Assembly (NCBI RefSeq): GCF_018139145.2
Contig: NC_059476.1
Span: 3,967,501-4,031,500, forward strand
Direction of reading: 5' to 3'
Origin: Gymnogyps californianus
Lineage: Eukaryota; Chordata; Aves; Accipitriformes; Cathartidae
Length of the DNA: 64,000 bases
Shown: one piece after another, positions 44,021-56,900 of the stretch
Numbering within the stretch: position 1 is the stretch's first letter
Layout of the letters: every line of letters begins with the position of its first letter
The notes under the pieces: model-generated
What the model was told of the DNA's origin: nothing
The model's input: the letters and a program-made list of their open reading frames with translations, nothing else
Databases searched by the model: none
Made by a program: the position numbers and the translations under genes

Positions 44021-47000
44021 GTTAATTAGTGAAAATCAGTTGTTCCTTATGTGTAGGACGATCGAAGTGTTACATTACAGGGGGATAGAAATGATGTTCA
44101 GTCAGGACAAGTTTGTGTCCTTGGCGTGTGGCTAAGAGAGTGATCAGTACCTGCAGCTCCACGGAGCAAGGGCACTGTTTCGGGGGTACAAGCTCTGCTT
44201 CTAACCCTGGTCAAAGCTCAGTCCTTCTCATGCACTAGCAGATCATGCAAATCATTACTGATATGTATTTCGTGCTGCCCTCTGTAGTTTTAAATTCCTT
44301 ATCAAACATACATACATTATGATACAAGGAACATTACCGTCTGAAGATGCATCCAAAAATAAACATTTCCGCAAAAGACTCAATAATTTCATAGGTTCCA
44401 GGGGTGTTGCACCACTACAGTTAAGAACCTCGATCAGTGCATGGCTCAAATTAATGCTGCAAATTCCTTTAATCTGAATCACAAATTTCTAACAAGTGAG
44501 CTGTGATGGGGTAAATCTTATCAGCTGCTACTGCTTACCTCGTTCTGAAGCTGTGCATATCCATAGCAAGTACAAAACACAGACCCAAGAAACGGGCACA
44601 TCAGCAACCAAAGGATTAAAATAAAACAAAATTCTATGAAGGCCAAAGTTAAAGGAAAAGAAGGATGAAAAAGATCAGTGGTGTAAAAGCCAGGCTGCAA
44701 TTAAGTTGAAAAAGTTCCTTGTTTGCTAGTCAAATAATAAGCTGTGTCAGAGCTGTAGAATTGGTTATTCTAGCATAATTGCATCTCTTGTGTATCTGTG
44801 GGACTCTGCTAACCACAGGCACGATCCTCTCGTGAGAGTCATCCCCTCTGAGCTGATTTATTAGCAATGTGAAAAGTTTAAAGGTGTGATGTTTATTTTA
44901 TATCCTAATAAAATAAATGTGGCAGCGATCATAGATTAGGAAGCACAGTTTCAAACTGTGAGAGTCTTTTAGGCTTATTAATTTTCTGTGGTTGGGTTTC
45001 ACAATGGATATGTCTATTTGCCAAGTCATGCTTATTTACATTTGCTCAATGCTTGTTTTCATAACCATGGAGTATGGAAGAAAAAAAAAAATTTCCTATG
45101 CCTTTGGTGGGAATAGGCGCTCACCTGAAGAGAAATGGTAGATCCTGTGTGTAGCTGCACTCCTTTTTTATGGAAGCAGCCCACCGAAGTCAACAGGATC
45201 ATGTGTATATATATTCATACATACAGATAGATATATAAGGTGAGGCGTGCAGTGAGCTCCTCAAAGTCAGTTACTTCTTGACTTTCGTTTGCTACAAGGG
45301 TGGTTTATGGGAAACTTTGTAGTTATGCTTTTTTAATTGATTCTTCAGTGATCTGATCTGAAACTTTTCCTTTAAAAATAGGATAGAGTTTTAATTTTCA
45401 CGGCAAATGCCTGCACTGAGGAGTGTATTTGGCAAAGGGAGGAATAAAGGTTACTGCGGCGATGGGTTAATGATCAAGAGGAACTGACATTTCAAGCCAG
45501 AACATCTCTTGATGTTCTTCTTCATTTGAATTGCTTTACTGCTGCTGCATAGTGCTGGGTACGTTTGCCTACCTCTCTGTGCCTTAACCCCACTGCTTTT
45601 CAGAGGTTGGTGGTCTCTGGCAGCAGTGTCCTCTGCCAGGATAACCGTGTGCGCTAGCGACACTCCGGAGAGCATGGCAGGATATTCCTCAGCATCTCCC
45701 TCACTACTCAATTTCCCAAACCAGCAAAAGGAGTGAGAACTGTTTATCTTTGTTTCAACCTTTGCTTATACAGTCTGAGGTAGAACTTAACCTCTAATCT
45801 TTTCCTTCCTGATTTTGGTAATTGTAGTGCATTGCTGCTGGACTATAGCAAGCTTGCAGTGGCTGTGTCTGCTTTGTCCACTGTCACTACATTGCATGCA
45901 TGAGATATCATGTCGAGTCTTCTGCATATGCTTGTTGTTTATTTTAACTGTAATTTGTCATTTTGGTAAGTCTAAGGCTAATGAGTAATTGTTATGACCC
46001 GATGTACCTTGCACACAAGTTCTACGTTACATCTTTTTGTACTCAGTTATTTTCAAAAAGGAAAAAGAAAAATCCATCAGCCAAACCAGGAGAAACAAAC
46101 TACGAAGTCTATCTGTTTTTGGCAAGGATGATAGAGGAAAATACAACTGAGGCCATTTCTTTATTGCTTGTGGAAGGTATTCAAATAAATCAGAAACTAG
46201 TCAGAATGAGAGTAGTGATGCGAGTGATTAATATTTTTAAAGCTCTTGGATTTCTTTGGCTCGAACTTTCTGCAAAAGGGTGGAGTATTAACATTAATCA
46301 CAAGCAAGGACCTTCAGTCTCCAGGACTGTCAGCCTGGCACCTCTTCTCATTGTTGCACTTAAAAAGGAGGGAATAAAAAAAATTACCTGGTGATCTTGC
46401 AGGAACATTGCAGAGGGTAGCAAGCTGTGGCGTAAAGGAAAGCATGATCTTCTCATCCGGGTCTGAGGGCTGTAAGTTTTAACATCAGTGTGCACTGCAG
46501 CTCAAAGGAATGATACTCATTGGGTTTATTAATCTCTAGCTACGTGGACTACCACTTACATTTAGACTTACACAACATTTTATGTTTCAAAAATATTTTT
46601 CACATGAGACTTCTGAAGTGCATTGAAGAGAATAAACGGACCTCTCTCCACCCTGGAGAGGTATAATTAACTACTTGGCAAAGATAGGATTGGAACCAAA
46701 GAAACCCCCTCGCCTTTATCTGCTTACCCTGCTCTAAACATTTTCATGACCTTTTTTGGAAAAGTTTTGCAAAAGTAATATCAAACAGAGGACTTTTTTC
46801 CCATGTCTTCCTCTGTTTTGTTGCACAGTGTGGTCTGTTTTAAATAAGCTCTACAGTGCAGTCATTTAAGGAAATGAAGATATTTCATAGCACGCTTAGC
46901 ATTTGCATTTGAATATAGGCCACCCTGCTGTTTGATTAAACTGGAGTTTAAGAAAACTATAAGAATCGAGGTTCATATGCAGTGCAGTACTTCACACTCA

Positions 47001-50000
47001 GATTGCAAAGGTTGTTGAAGGAAAAAAAAATGATAATATCCTTGGAAGTACATGACTAATGAGAATATATATAGCACTTCTGAGACAGCTCAAATATATA
47101 ATTATTGTGAGGATTTCACAGACACATAAATATAATGATCTTCAGCTAAGTAAATTGCTACCTACCAATGAAATAAATATGGTCCCTTCAGAATTTGAAA
47201 TAATTCCGTACTGTAGGTGGTGGGAAATGATTCACCTTAGCTGTTATCTCTGGAACAGTAATATAGAAATATATCTGCCAGTACTGTTACATTTACATTG
47301 TTCTTCATATCCTGTGGAGTTTGTCAGAAGATCTGTGGTCCCCGCTGATTTCCACCCCCTTATTTTGATAAGGCTCTGCACAGCATGGCTCAACAATGGG
47401 TTGGAGCAGCTAATATTGTTTACCACAGTAGGCATCTCAGCCATAATATTTTTCCAAGAAACACTGATGTGTTTAAAGGTCAGGTTGATACTGATTTGAC
47501 TGCTAAACATGAATTCATTTTTCTGGGAGTAGAAGGGTGTACATGCCTTGGGATAAAGGTTAAACTGTTGTTTATGCACTCGATAGGTGGAAAACACAAG
47601 GCTTTAATACACGAATCATAATAGCCTATTCTGGTCAGTCAGGGAAATGCGGTGCTTTACATTTAAATGGAAGCTTTGAATCCACAGGCATTTTCTGACT
47701 ATCGCTATAGAAGAAGGCTCACTGAAAACTTCAGTGCTCGCCTGGATGATCTAGACTTTGCAACCAGTTTAAACTTTTTTCTGGGCACAGTAGTCCAGAA
47801 CTCATCCAGGTCTTTCAGCAGCACTGGGAAAAATGAATTTTGCTACCTCTGATGAGGTGCCAGAAACTGGCCCCTCCTGCTACGGTAAGGGGAGTGAAAG
47901 GAAGGAGGGAGAGAGAGATTGACAGCCTTACAAGTTTGGATTTGCTGTTCTTGCCATCCTCGGTGGAGTGGGAGTGATGTGGTGGTGTCTGCGTTTGCCA
48001 AAAGAAAGGTCCTCCTCTCCTCTTGTAGCTACCGCCTCTCCTGTTCAGGTGCCTCTTTCCATGGCAATGAAATCGCAGTCAGTAAGACTGGCTTAGCCAT
48101 GGACATTTCTAGCAAGCAGCTGCACTAGACGCCTGGATTTAAAGGAAGATGTGACATGTTCTGATAGCTTCAGCTGGGCTGGCTGGGCTTCCCAGGAAGG
48201 CAAAACTTAGCCAGGACACACTCAGTTCCTAATTTCTTAGAGATGACACATCAGATGGAAGCGTGAGCACTCAGTGCTGAGCTGTGCTCTATCTGTGGTG
48301 TTCTCCAGGCCAGATGAAGAGGGTAGCACATCCCAAAGCTGAGAAGGAGCCTCTACAACGTGAGTACAAATAGAGAGCAAGGATACGCATGCACATCCAC
48401 GTAGGTGTCCATCTCATCATTCTTTCCTGGCTTCCATTTTCCAGGTACTTGTTCTTATTTAAGTATCATTTCCTCCAGCCTCTAAGAAATTATGCTGCTC
48501 TCAAGAGAGATTTTAACCAAACCCCATGCTTGGTTTTGTGGGAAGTGATTTTTGCTTCCATCAAAGGGTGTTCTTTGCCAACGGTCTCCTTTCTTTCTTG
48601 CCCTGTGCCCACATCAGTCCCTCCCTCCTTTACCATTCCTCTCCTTTTCTCTTCTTCCAGCCTCTCAAGGTCTGAGTCACCTCATTTACCCATCCTATTT
48701 ATTCCTTTTCTTCTAGCTTTCTTCTTTCTTTCTGTAATGAGAAAATCTTTAATGTCAGGTTAGAAAGAGGCGACTGTAGCCGTGTGGGAGGCTAACATAC
48801 TTCTCAAAGAAATAACCAGTGCTCTCTGATCACATTATGTGTTTCCTTAACCACACCTTTTGGTATTTTGGGGCTGTTTAGGCGTGTAGAGGGGACTGTG
48901 TCACAGGTGATCATCTGGTGCTGTTTTCAGTACAGTATTCAGCTTCTGTCTTCACTGGGGCAATGGGATGCCTCTGCAGTAGACCAACACCAGCTCTAAA
49001 GATGTATTTCAAGAACTCAGGTTTACTTATCAGCACGGATAAGCACACAATTTCTGCTTTTGTCTTGTAAAAGAATCAGTTCTTTTCACTGATTGTTTTA
49101 ACTTTTATTGATTCATTTGGGTTGCAGACTCTGCTTGAAAGCCTCAAAGTCCATCCAGGATTGTTCGTATTGAATTATCTTATAAATGTTTTCTAGATTT
49201 GTTGTCGTATTTTATTTCTACAGATTTTGTCTCTGCAAAGACTCCAGTCCTGGCACGGCAGCTCAGGTCACTTCTTTGATCTGGTTTTCAGTGGGATGTT
49301 CTGACACCTTGACCATCTTGGCATTTGCTTTGAGAACAGATGGAGAAAACAGTCCATAATACGCCTGTTGGCCTAAAAGCAGAGAATCTGGTAGTGCCGT
49401 GAGTGGCTTGCTGGCTGACATCAATAGCACAGGATGCTGTGTTTGATTAGCTTTGCTTTCACAAGAAAGACCCACTGTATTGTTTTGAAGAATGTGTTCA
49501 GTGGTTTTAGCAAACTTAAAAATCCCCCGTGGCTACAGAAATAGAACATTCAAGTGAAATGGCTGCCATGTCAGGGATAAAAAGCCTTGCAAAATGTTCT
49601 GTCTACAGATCACCCTTAATCCTGAAGCTGTATCAGTTCAGAAAAACTTCTGGATTTCTTTTTTTCTTTCATCTTCTGAAGACAGATAAATCTGGAAACC
49701 CTGCAGGAGGATTTCTGACTTAGCAAACAGAGCTTGACTGCGTTTTGGTTTGGTATTTTAGCTCAACATTACAAATACTTGTGTCAAAGATCTTGGCTTG
49801 AATCCTGGAATTATTTCAGATGCAATGGTGTGATAATAAGAAAAAAATCCTCCCTAGGCTTTCATGCCTGCGTCTTATTTTTGCCAGGTTGCCATTACTC
49901 TCTTACTGAAGAGGAGAAGTTGAAAAGCTAACGTTGTATTCCTGACGTTTCTTACGGGAAGATGATTTCCGTGGATGTTGTGTAAGGAAACTTCTTTATT

Positions 50001-51700
50001 GTTTTTAAAAGGAAAACATGGCACAGAAAAAAAACCCGATCCACTTGAGGAAAAACAGCACCAGACTGGAAATGAGAACTTTCATTTTCTCCCTGCAGTA
50101 TGTTTTTCTTCTTCCACCCCCGCTCCTCGCACCAAGGAGTCCCATGCCCCCTTTCCCATCCTTAGTATTAATCATTCCCCTGCACTGATAACTTCTAATT
50201 GCTTTCTTAGAAAGCCATCTCTCTGACTTCCTGATAAGTGGTGCCTTATCCCTTAAATGTTGAGCAGTAATGACATCCACTTGTTAGATCAATTCCAGAT
50301 ACGTATTTTACAGGCATAAGTCCATATTTCTTAAACATTTTAATAAGTATTTAAAAATACTATAAAAAATAGATATTGTATCTGATATCTACTCTTGTTG
50401 GTCTACTTTGAAGGAATTTAAGTGAGTGTTTACATTTGGTTGTTATTTTAGAAATAGAATCCTACAGATTTTTCTAGAAATCAGAAAATTGAAAAATACA
50501 GGATAAATATCATTCCATGTTACAGTTCTTTCAAATGAGAAAGAAGAAGGGGAAAAAAAAAGCTTAATCTGTTAGGGAGATGCTAGGTTTCTTTTCCTTT
50601 TCAATAGTAACTAACACATATTTGCCACAAAGTGTTAGTTTAAAATATTAATTGTACAAGATAGAGGATACAATTTGATTTTCTGGTGAATTTGTTTACT
50701 GGTGAATTCTGTATCATCCTCACTACCACAGTGTCTGAGCGTTTTCGAGTTGCCCTTTAAGTGACATAACTGACATCTGTCATAGTTTTCATGTCTCTTC
50801 TTATGGAGGTTTGTTTATGCACTTCATACTTTGCATTGGTACAGTCTTGATTAGGTACTTTCCCCGCCCCCAAAATGTACTCACCAGGCAAATAAACCAC
50901 ATACCGTGTACTAAAAGGAGACTGTGAAGTGTATGATGAATTTTTGGATCCTGAATTGTTGATCAGAAGAGTAGATTGAGTGATGTCTCAAGTCTGAACA
51001 CATCCTAGCTTTGCATCTGTGTTTCACCAGAACATTTATCATTGCTAGATAAGCTTTCTTTTTAATGGAAACATAGAAAGCATAATGGGTAAGGAAGACG
51101 AAAAAATACAATAAAATGCCCGGTTGTATAGGTTGAGACATAGTATTGCACTGCCACATTGAAACTGCCTTGAAAGGAACTAAAAAAACCAGTGCTTTCT
51201 CAATAGTAGTTAAAGGTTTGTATTGTGCTATGAGATGTTGCTTGGGCAATAGTAAAAGGAAAACAAACATCTCAGATTGGGGGGGGGGGAGTGAAAAGAA
51301 TGTGGTTCTTGTTAATAGTATAAGGCAAGGGTTGTAGACACCTTCAGATTAAAAAAGGCAATTAATATTTATTTCATATCAAAGTAGATTGCTAATTAGG
51401 GCTGTGCTCTTCCCATCCCCCAGGGAAATAATCAGATGAGTGAATCTCATCTGGAAAGTTCACGTATGGCGATGAGAAGCTCCTCATGAAGATAAAACCA
51501 GAAAAGAACGTGGACGACCTGATGAGATGTTCAGGCTGTCTCACAGAGTTTGCTCTCTAATGGGGTTTAAAAGATCTAGTGTTAGTGAATTTATTTTACT
51601 GGTTTTCTGGTGACACTTTCTAAAAGGCCGTGATTATATCTAGCTCAGTCACTTGTCAGTGTCCTTTCATTAACATGCCTAAAGAATCTTAATTGCTCAA
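44021..51700. other. Intergenic, no gene supported
   Basis: Contains a long pyrimidine-rich stretch (about 48590–48740), a G11 run (51279–51289) and AT-rich microsatellite-like sequence near 45205–45240. The two longest open frames (45963–46394 and 47059–47499) are within chance expectation and lack any known domain. Confidence 0.55.
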
Positions 51701-51719
51701 TCAGAATAGCAGATTTTTC

Positions 51720-53280
51720 CTCTGCTGGTAAAGTTTAAGAGGTTATTCAAGCCAAACAGAGACAATGGTAATCCTGCCCAAATGGGTCCAATAGAAAGAG
51801 CAAACTATTACAGGAAAAAGTCAAGCAAGACTAAGAAGGAAATTGAATAGAAAGATAAACAAGAAATTATTTCAAATATACCAAAAGCAAGAGTGGCAGG
51901 GAGTAAGGGACAAAGGCAGTGCTGGATATTGATATGTCAAAAAATGACAGAGCTGAAATAAACCAAAAAATTGAAAAACAACAGATAAGCTAAACTAGAT
52001 GGACTTCAACGTTTAAATGTTTGAACTATTAAATAAAATATGCAGTCTTTCCTACCTGCTGAGTACAATGCCATATTATGGGCATTCAGTAAAAATTCTG
52101 TGTACCTTTAAGTAAAACACCCAAGTGATTAAGTAAGCCTGTCTTTGGTATAAGATATCACTTGAAATGATGAGTAGGAAGGATGTAAAATTTTCTGTTA
52201 ATGAAGAATTGCCCTCTTTTATTTTTTGAAAAAATCTTGTCTATATGTGTGCATAAGCAGTTTGTTTTCCGTTGGAAAATTTCAACTCTTGCCAGCCTTC
52301 CCAATAGCACCATCAAGGTCCTCTCCATTGAAAATTGAATGTTTGGGTTTTGGATGAAAAGTTCATATTTCTGTCTTAAAAAAAGTTAAGGAAATTCTTG
52401 GGGAAAATTCCTGTTTCCAACCAGATCTAATCGTAACTGTACTGTAAGACATTTGGGAAAAATATAGCTGCTTTGAAAATCATGCCTTTCTGGTCTAGTA
52501 GAATTTTTTTGTTACAGTTAACTAGTTAAGATAATAAATTTGGACTTTCAAATGTTTATGATAAGCTGGTAGAAGAATCAAATTGTCAGGGAGAGACCTA
52601 ATATTTCTTCAGTTTTATAACTACTTTTTTATCTGAAAAAAACCCCAAAACCATCAGAACAACAGTCAACTTCTAGTGTGACAAAAAAATTAGCAGAGAT
52701 GTGTTCCAAGGATTCATATCGCATCTCATTCAATCTCTTAACATTCAGGATACAGTGTGAACAAAAAGATGCTAAAATTTACAGATGAAACAAATTAGCT
52801 GCTTACTGAAGACTACTGAAGGCTGATGAAACTTTGAGGGAACCAATATACATTGGTGTTTGGACATCATAAAAGAAATGAAATTAGGTGTTAAAGTTGC
52901 ATTAGAGCGTATTTAAAAGAATCATTATAACTAACCACACAGTTATAACAGATAGTTTCTAAGTTCATTCCAGACCCTCAGGAAAAAGACCCAGAAGTCC
53001 CTGTAAGAAGATTAGTGGATAACCTTTCAGATGTATAACCTTCCAGTAGCTAAATGTAAGGCTGTCTTCAGAAATGCATAAAAGTAAAACTGAACTATTA
53101 CAATGTCTTATATCGATTCTATGCACAGCATTACCTGAATTGCTTTACTTGATTCTGATCAACCTGTATTAGAAAAGATTTAGTGGAAATGGAAGAGCTA
53201 ACATATATTATTACAGCTATGGGAACAAACTTCCCCAAAGCATTTGAATAATGAATAATAAACTCAAGTAAAGAAAAAGC
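51720..53280 (+). mobile_element. Ancient, internally deleted CR1-type LINE
   Basis: Segments in the order of a CR1/L3 coding region can be followed: ATATACCAAAAGCAAGAGTG near 51880, GATGCTAAAATTTACAGATG near 52770 (the 'AKFADDTKL' region of reverse transcriptase, now broken) and AGATTTAGTGGAAATGGAAG near 53180. All frames are interrupted. This is a by-eye call on a very old copy. Confidence 0.45.
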
Positions 53281-53479
53281 CTTCAAAATAATTCAAATAA
53301 AAACTGGTAAATTTAGTAAAAGAACCATGCAATTTTCATGATGTTTTCCTGTGTGGGTGTGTATTTAAACTTCTTCAAATTGATGCTTTGATGTTTGGTA
53401 GATTGTATTATGTGTTTTGGGGTATTTGTGTGAGGAAAGGTGAATAGCTGGAATTTTTTCTTTCCTTTCTTTAAATGCC

Positions 53480-53900
53480 CTGTTTGCTATTTCAGATTTA
53501 ACTGAAAGACAGAGGCTGTCTCGTAGAAGCTTAATGTTATTAAATCGGCAGCAAAATGTCTGACATGGTTTGCCATTGTTCTTAAAAAATAATGAGACAG
53601 TGTAGTGGAGTCAACCCCAGTGGAACACAGGTATATCTGCTTTATAACCTTTAAGGCGCGAGTCTTAATTACACCGTGGCAGTAGTCACTTTAGCACTTC
53701 AGTCCATTTTGCTGGATGTTGACGTTACTAAATTATCTCATGTTCTAAATGCAAAGTAGCTGATTTTTCCTAAATGCATTTCTTGGCAACCAAGAGATAA
53801 ATTGGTCTGGTTCCATTTTTAAGGAGGGCTTTGTCCTTTAATGGTCCTTAAATTAATCCCGATAATTCCACCTGAGAGGATGGCACTTCTAGAAAGCATA
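53480..53900. promoter_or_regulatory. Candidate distal enhancer block with NF1/RFX-like palindrome
   Basis: Contains TCTTGGCAACCAAGA (53781–53795), an inverted repeat with a 3-base centre that resembles paired NF1 or RFX half-sites, amid TAAT-rich sequence and an unusual CpG-bearing AAGGCGCGAGTCTTAATTAC. Confidence 0.3.
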
Positions 53901-56900
53901 GAACAAAATCGTGCATTGTATTGCTTGCACGCATTTACAAATATTCTGTAGTCTGCTCCTGTTCACACAGAAAAAAGATTTCTACAGTTATTTAAGAACC
54001 GAGATATAAATAGATGAATGTCATTAAAGAGCCGTCTTCCTGCCTTTGAATTTAACAGTAGAGCTTTAGATGAAGTGGAGGACAGTTTGTCCTAGAAGAA
54101 TGCAAGTTCATTTTCAGCAGAACTAGATCCCTTAAATTAGGTGATAGTGATACGTTTATTGGTATACATCATAAGAATTGTTAATACATCCCCAACCCAC
54201 ATTCCTTACTCCATCTTAATTCTTAGACTGATCCTTTGGAATAAGAGACTGTTAGTAACCTGTTTTACCTAGTGAAGCTATAAGGATCAGTGTTTGGGGA
54301 TCAACATCCTATTGCCTTTGCTCCTTTACATAAGGCAATTTTTTAGGCACAGAATTTCAGTGGCTGTTCTGAGATTAAAAAAAAAGCATGTTTAGGGGAG
54401 CCAGAGCAGAACCCAAGTCTGTCGCTCGTTCCCAAGGTCTCTCCACAGAGGTTTGTTTGGGGTTTTTTTGTTTGTTTGTTTGTTTTTTAAATCTGTCATC
54501 TCATGGTGTTTTACAAGTATTACTTTGGAGAAAAGTGGATACTGTGTTTAACAGAAGGGAAGCCGTAGCACAAGAACTCTTAAAGAACCAAACCTGCAAG
54601 GTACTAATGCCAAGAGCTGGGCTGGATGTTCTCGCATCATCTGATGCAGCCACGCTTTCTCCTTTCCTCCCACGAATATACGGATACCACCTCTACCTCC
54701 ACCACATCAGTCTGTAGTTAAAGCAAGGATTGTCTCTCCTCACACCCTGCGTGCAGGGAAAGGGAGACCGTGTTGCCTGTCTCTTCCTTTCTAGCAAGCC
54801 GAAGGACCAAGAGAGAGTCCAGTGATGTGCAGCAGCCGAAGAAGAGAGATCTTTATGTAGCACTGACTTCATGAGGGCCCCGCTGAGCATCATATACAAC
54901 AGGGGACAACATCTACCACTTGAAACTTTTCCTTTCTTTGCTTTTTTAATATGTAGAGGTTTTTACTATGTAGAGGGAATACGCGGTGTAGTACAGAACG
55001 GAGGGGTTCTCCGGTAGATGGTGCTGCTGTAAACTTTTGCATAACTCGAGACACAACTCATCCCTCGGGAGGTACGAGGAGGGCAGTTTGTGGGCGTACA
55101 CGCGCTGTCTTTGGGCATGGATGTTTATCACAAATTTCCCAAAGAGGCCTTTCCACCTGAAAAGACTTCAGAAAAAGTATCTGCCTTTACTTAATATAGC
55201 ATAATGTGTTTTGAGCACCATAATTATAGCTATGTATGCCAATTAATAAATAAAGCAATGCAAAAAGTTACTCAGCAATATACCAGCTCCATTTAAGATC
55301 AGAAAGACATCAGTCTTGGTGCCTTCAAAGAAAGACTTCCTTTACTGGCCACAAAAAGGAACTAAATCAATATGAACGAACTATTAATAAATCTGTAGTA
55401 GCGTATCAGAAAAAAGAAGGGACTATGCATGCTCCCTTTCACTTGGTTACGGTGTCGGAAAATCTTTATAGTGTGGTATACAAAAAAAAAATAGAGGGCT
55501 TGAAGGGTGTCTGTACTTACAATCCTTTTGTCTGATTTCTGTGAAGGTAATTATTTACAATTCTGTGATTCCAGGCTAAGACAAATAGGTAAGGTTCATA
55601 ACAGTAGTTCAAGCTCTCTTCCCGAATTCTTTTTGTCTGAAAACTTTAATGATAAATTTCCATCTTGGCCACACAAGTAATGAGGAAGGAAAGAGCTCTT
55701 AAAAGACTTAAACTTTTGATTCAGTATCTGAAGCTTTCTCTTAAAATCCAGGGTAGTCAATGGAGGTGTTAACACTGTCTTTAATCAGCAGGATCCTGTT
55801 CCTTCTAGAGGCCTCAGAGAATTTGGATTTGAAACAGGGAAGTATTTATCAGTTAGAAGATTAGTAGGAGATTAAAGTGTTGCCTGCATCAGACTTTCAC
55901 AGTTATTGTAGATAAAGTTAGCATGATATGCTACTTTCAAATGAATACAGCTGAGGTCCCATCATACCTCGCTTTGAACAAACCTCCTATCAGAAACTGA
56001 GCTGGACTTTCACCTCTCTGCTGAAATGCCCATTGCAATGAGGGCAATTCAGTAAAAAGCAGAAGCCTCGATACTGTTTTCGCCTCCGTCTTCCTGATTT
56101 AGAGTTCTGCATTCATTCCTTTGGGAGTGGAAGAATTTGTATGGAATGGCACTGAGACCTGGGAGCAGAGACCTGCCTGCATGGAATAACACACAGAGAC
56201 AGGCAGAGCCAATGCTCCAAAGAGAGACTTCTGTGTGTGTGTTTGTCTTCCTGGTTATCTTTGATGGGATCAGGGCAATATTATAAAGTAGTTAAGAATG
56301 TATTTTGCAGCTGAATTAAAGTAGTTTAAGTCCACGATGCTGCCAAAAGGAGGGTCTGGGCTTTTTCCTGGTTCTCAGGCTCATGGTCCTGGTCTGCCTA
56401 GCACTGACAGCAGTGCTCGAGTAATTATGCAGATGCTCAGATCAACAAGCTGGTGCCGCTGGAAGCACACTCATCTGAGAAAGGAAAAGGAAAGTTTAGT
56501 TTCTTGCATGGACCGCTAAAGCTGAAACACAAGCAGCACTGGAGATGCACGCTCAGGATGGAAAGAAGGTCAGGATCACCCCTTTCAAAGCTAACATAGT
56601 CTTAAGTATGCTTCAGCTGGCTGCCACACTGTACCCATAGGCACCTAAATATTAAGTGAAATTTACTGGCTAACTCCAAAATGGAGTTCCCAAGAACTTT
56701 AACTTCCTGACTATATAGACCTGAAGATGCCCAAGTCTTTAAATGCTTCTGTTCCTTACCCATGTTTGCTAACTGTCGGAGAATTGTCCTTGATCTAAGT
56801 ATCAGCTTTGACAAGACCAAGTGAAGAGCTCCAAGCATAACTCAAACCTGATCCCCAAAAAGATTCAGAGCTGTAGCTGGGGAAGGGTGGAAGGACAGCA

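Noticed and set aside
45963..46394. 143-codon plus-strand open frame
   Set aside because: Length is within chance for 64 kb of AT-rich sequence read in six frames. There are no exon-like borders, no domain and no similarity I recognise.
47059..47499. 146-codon plus-strand open frame
   Set aside because: Same reasons. The opposite strand also has a 117-codon frame over the same bases, which points to low stop density rather than coding.
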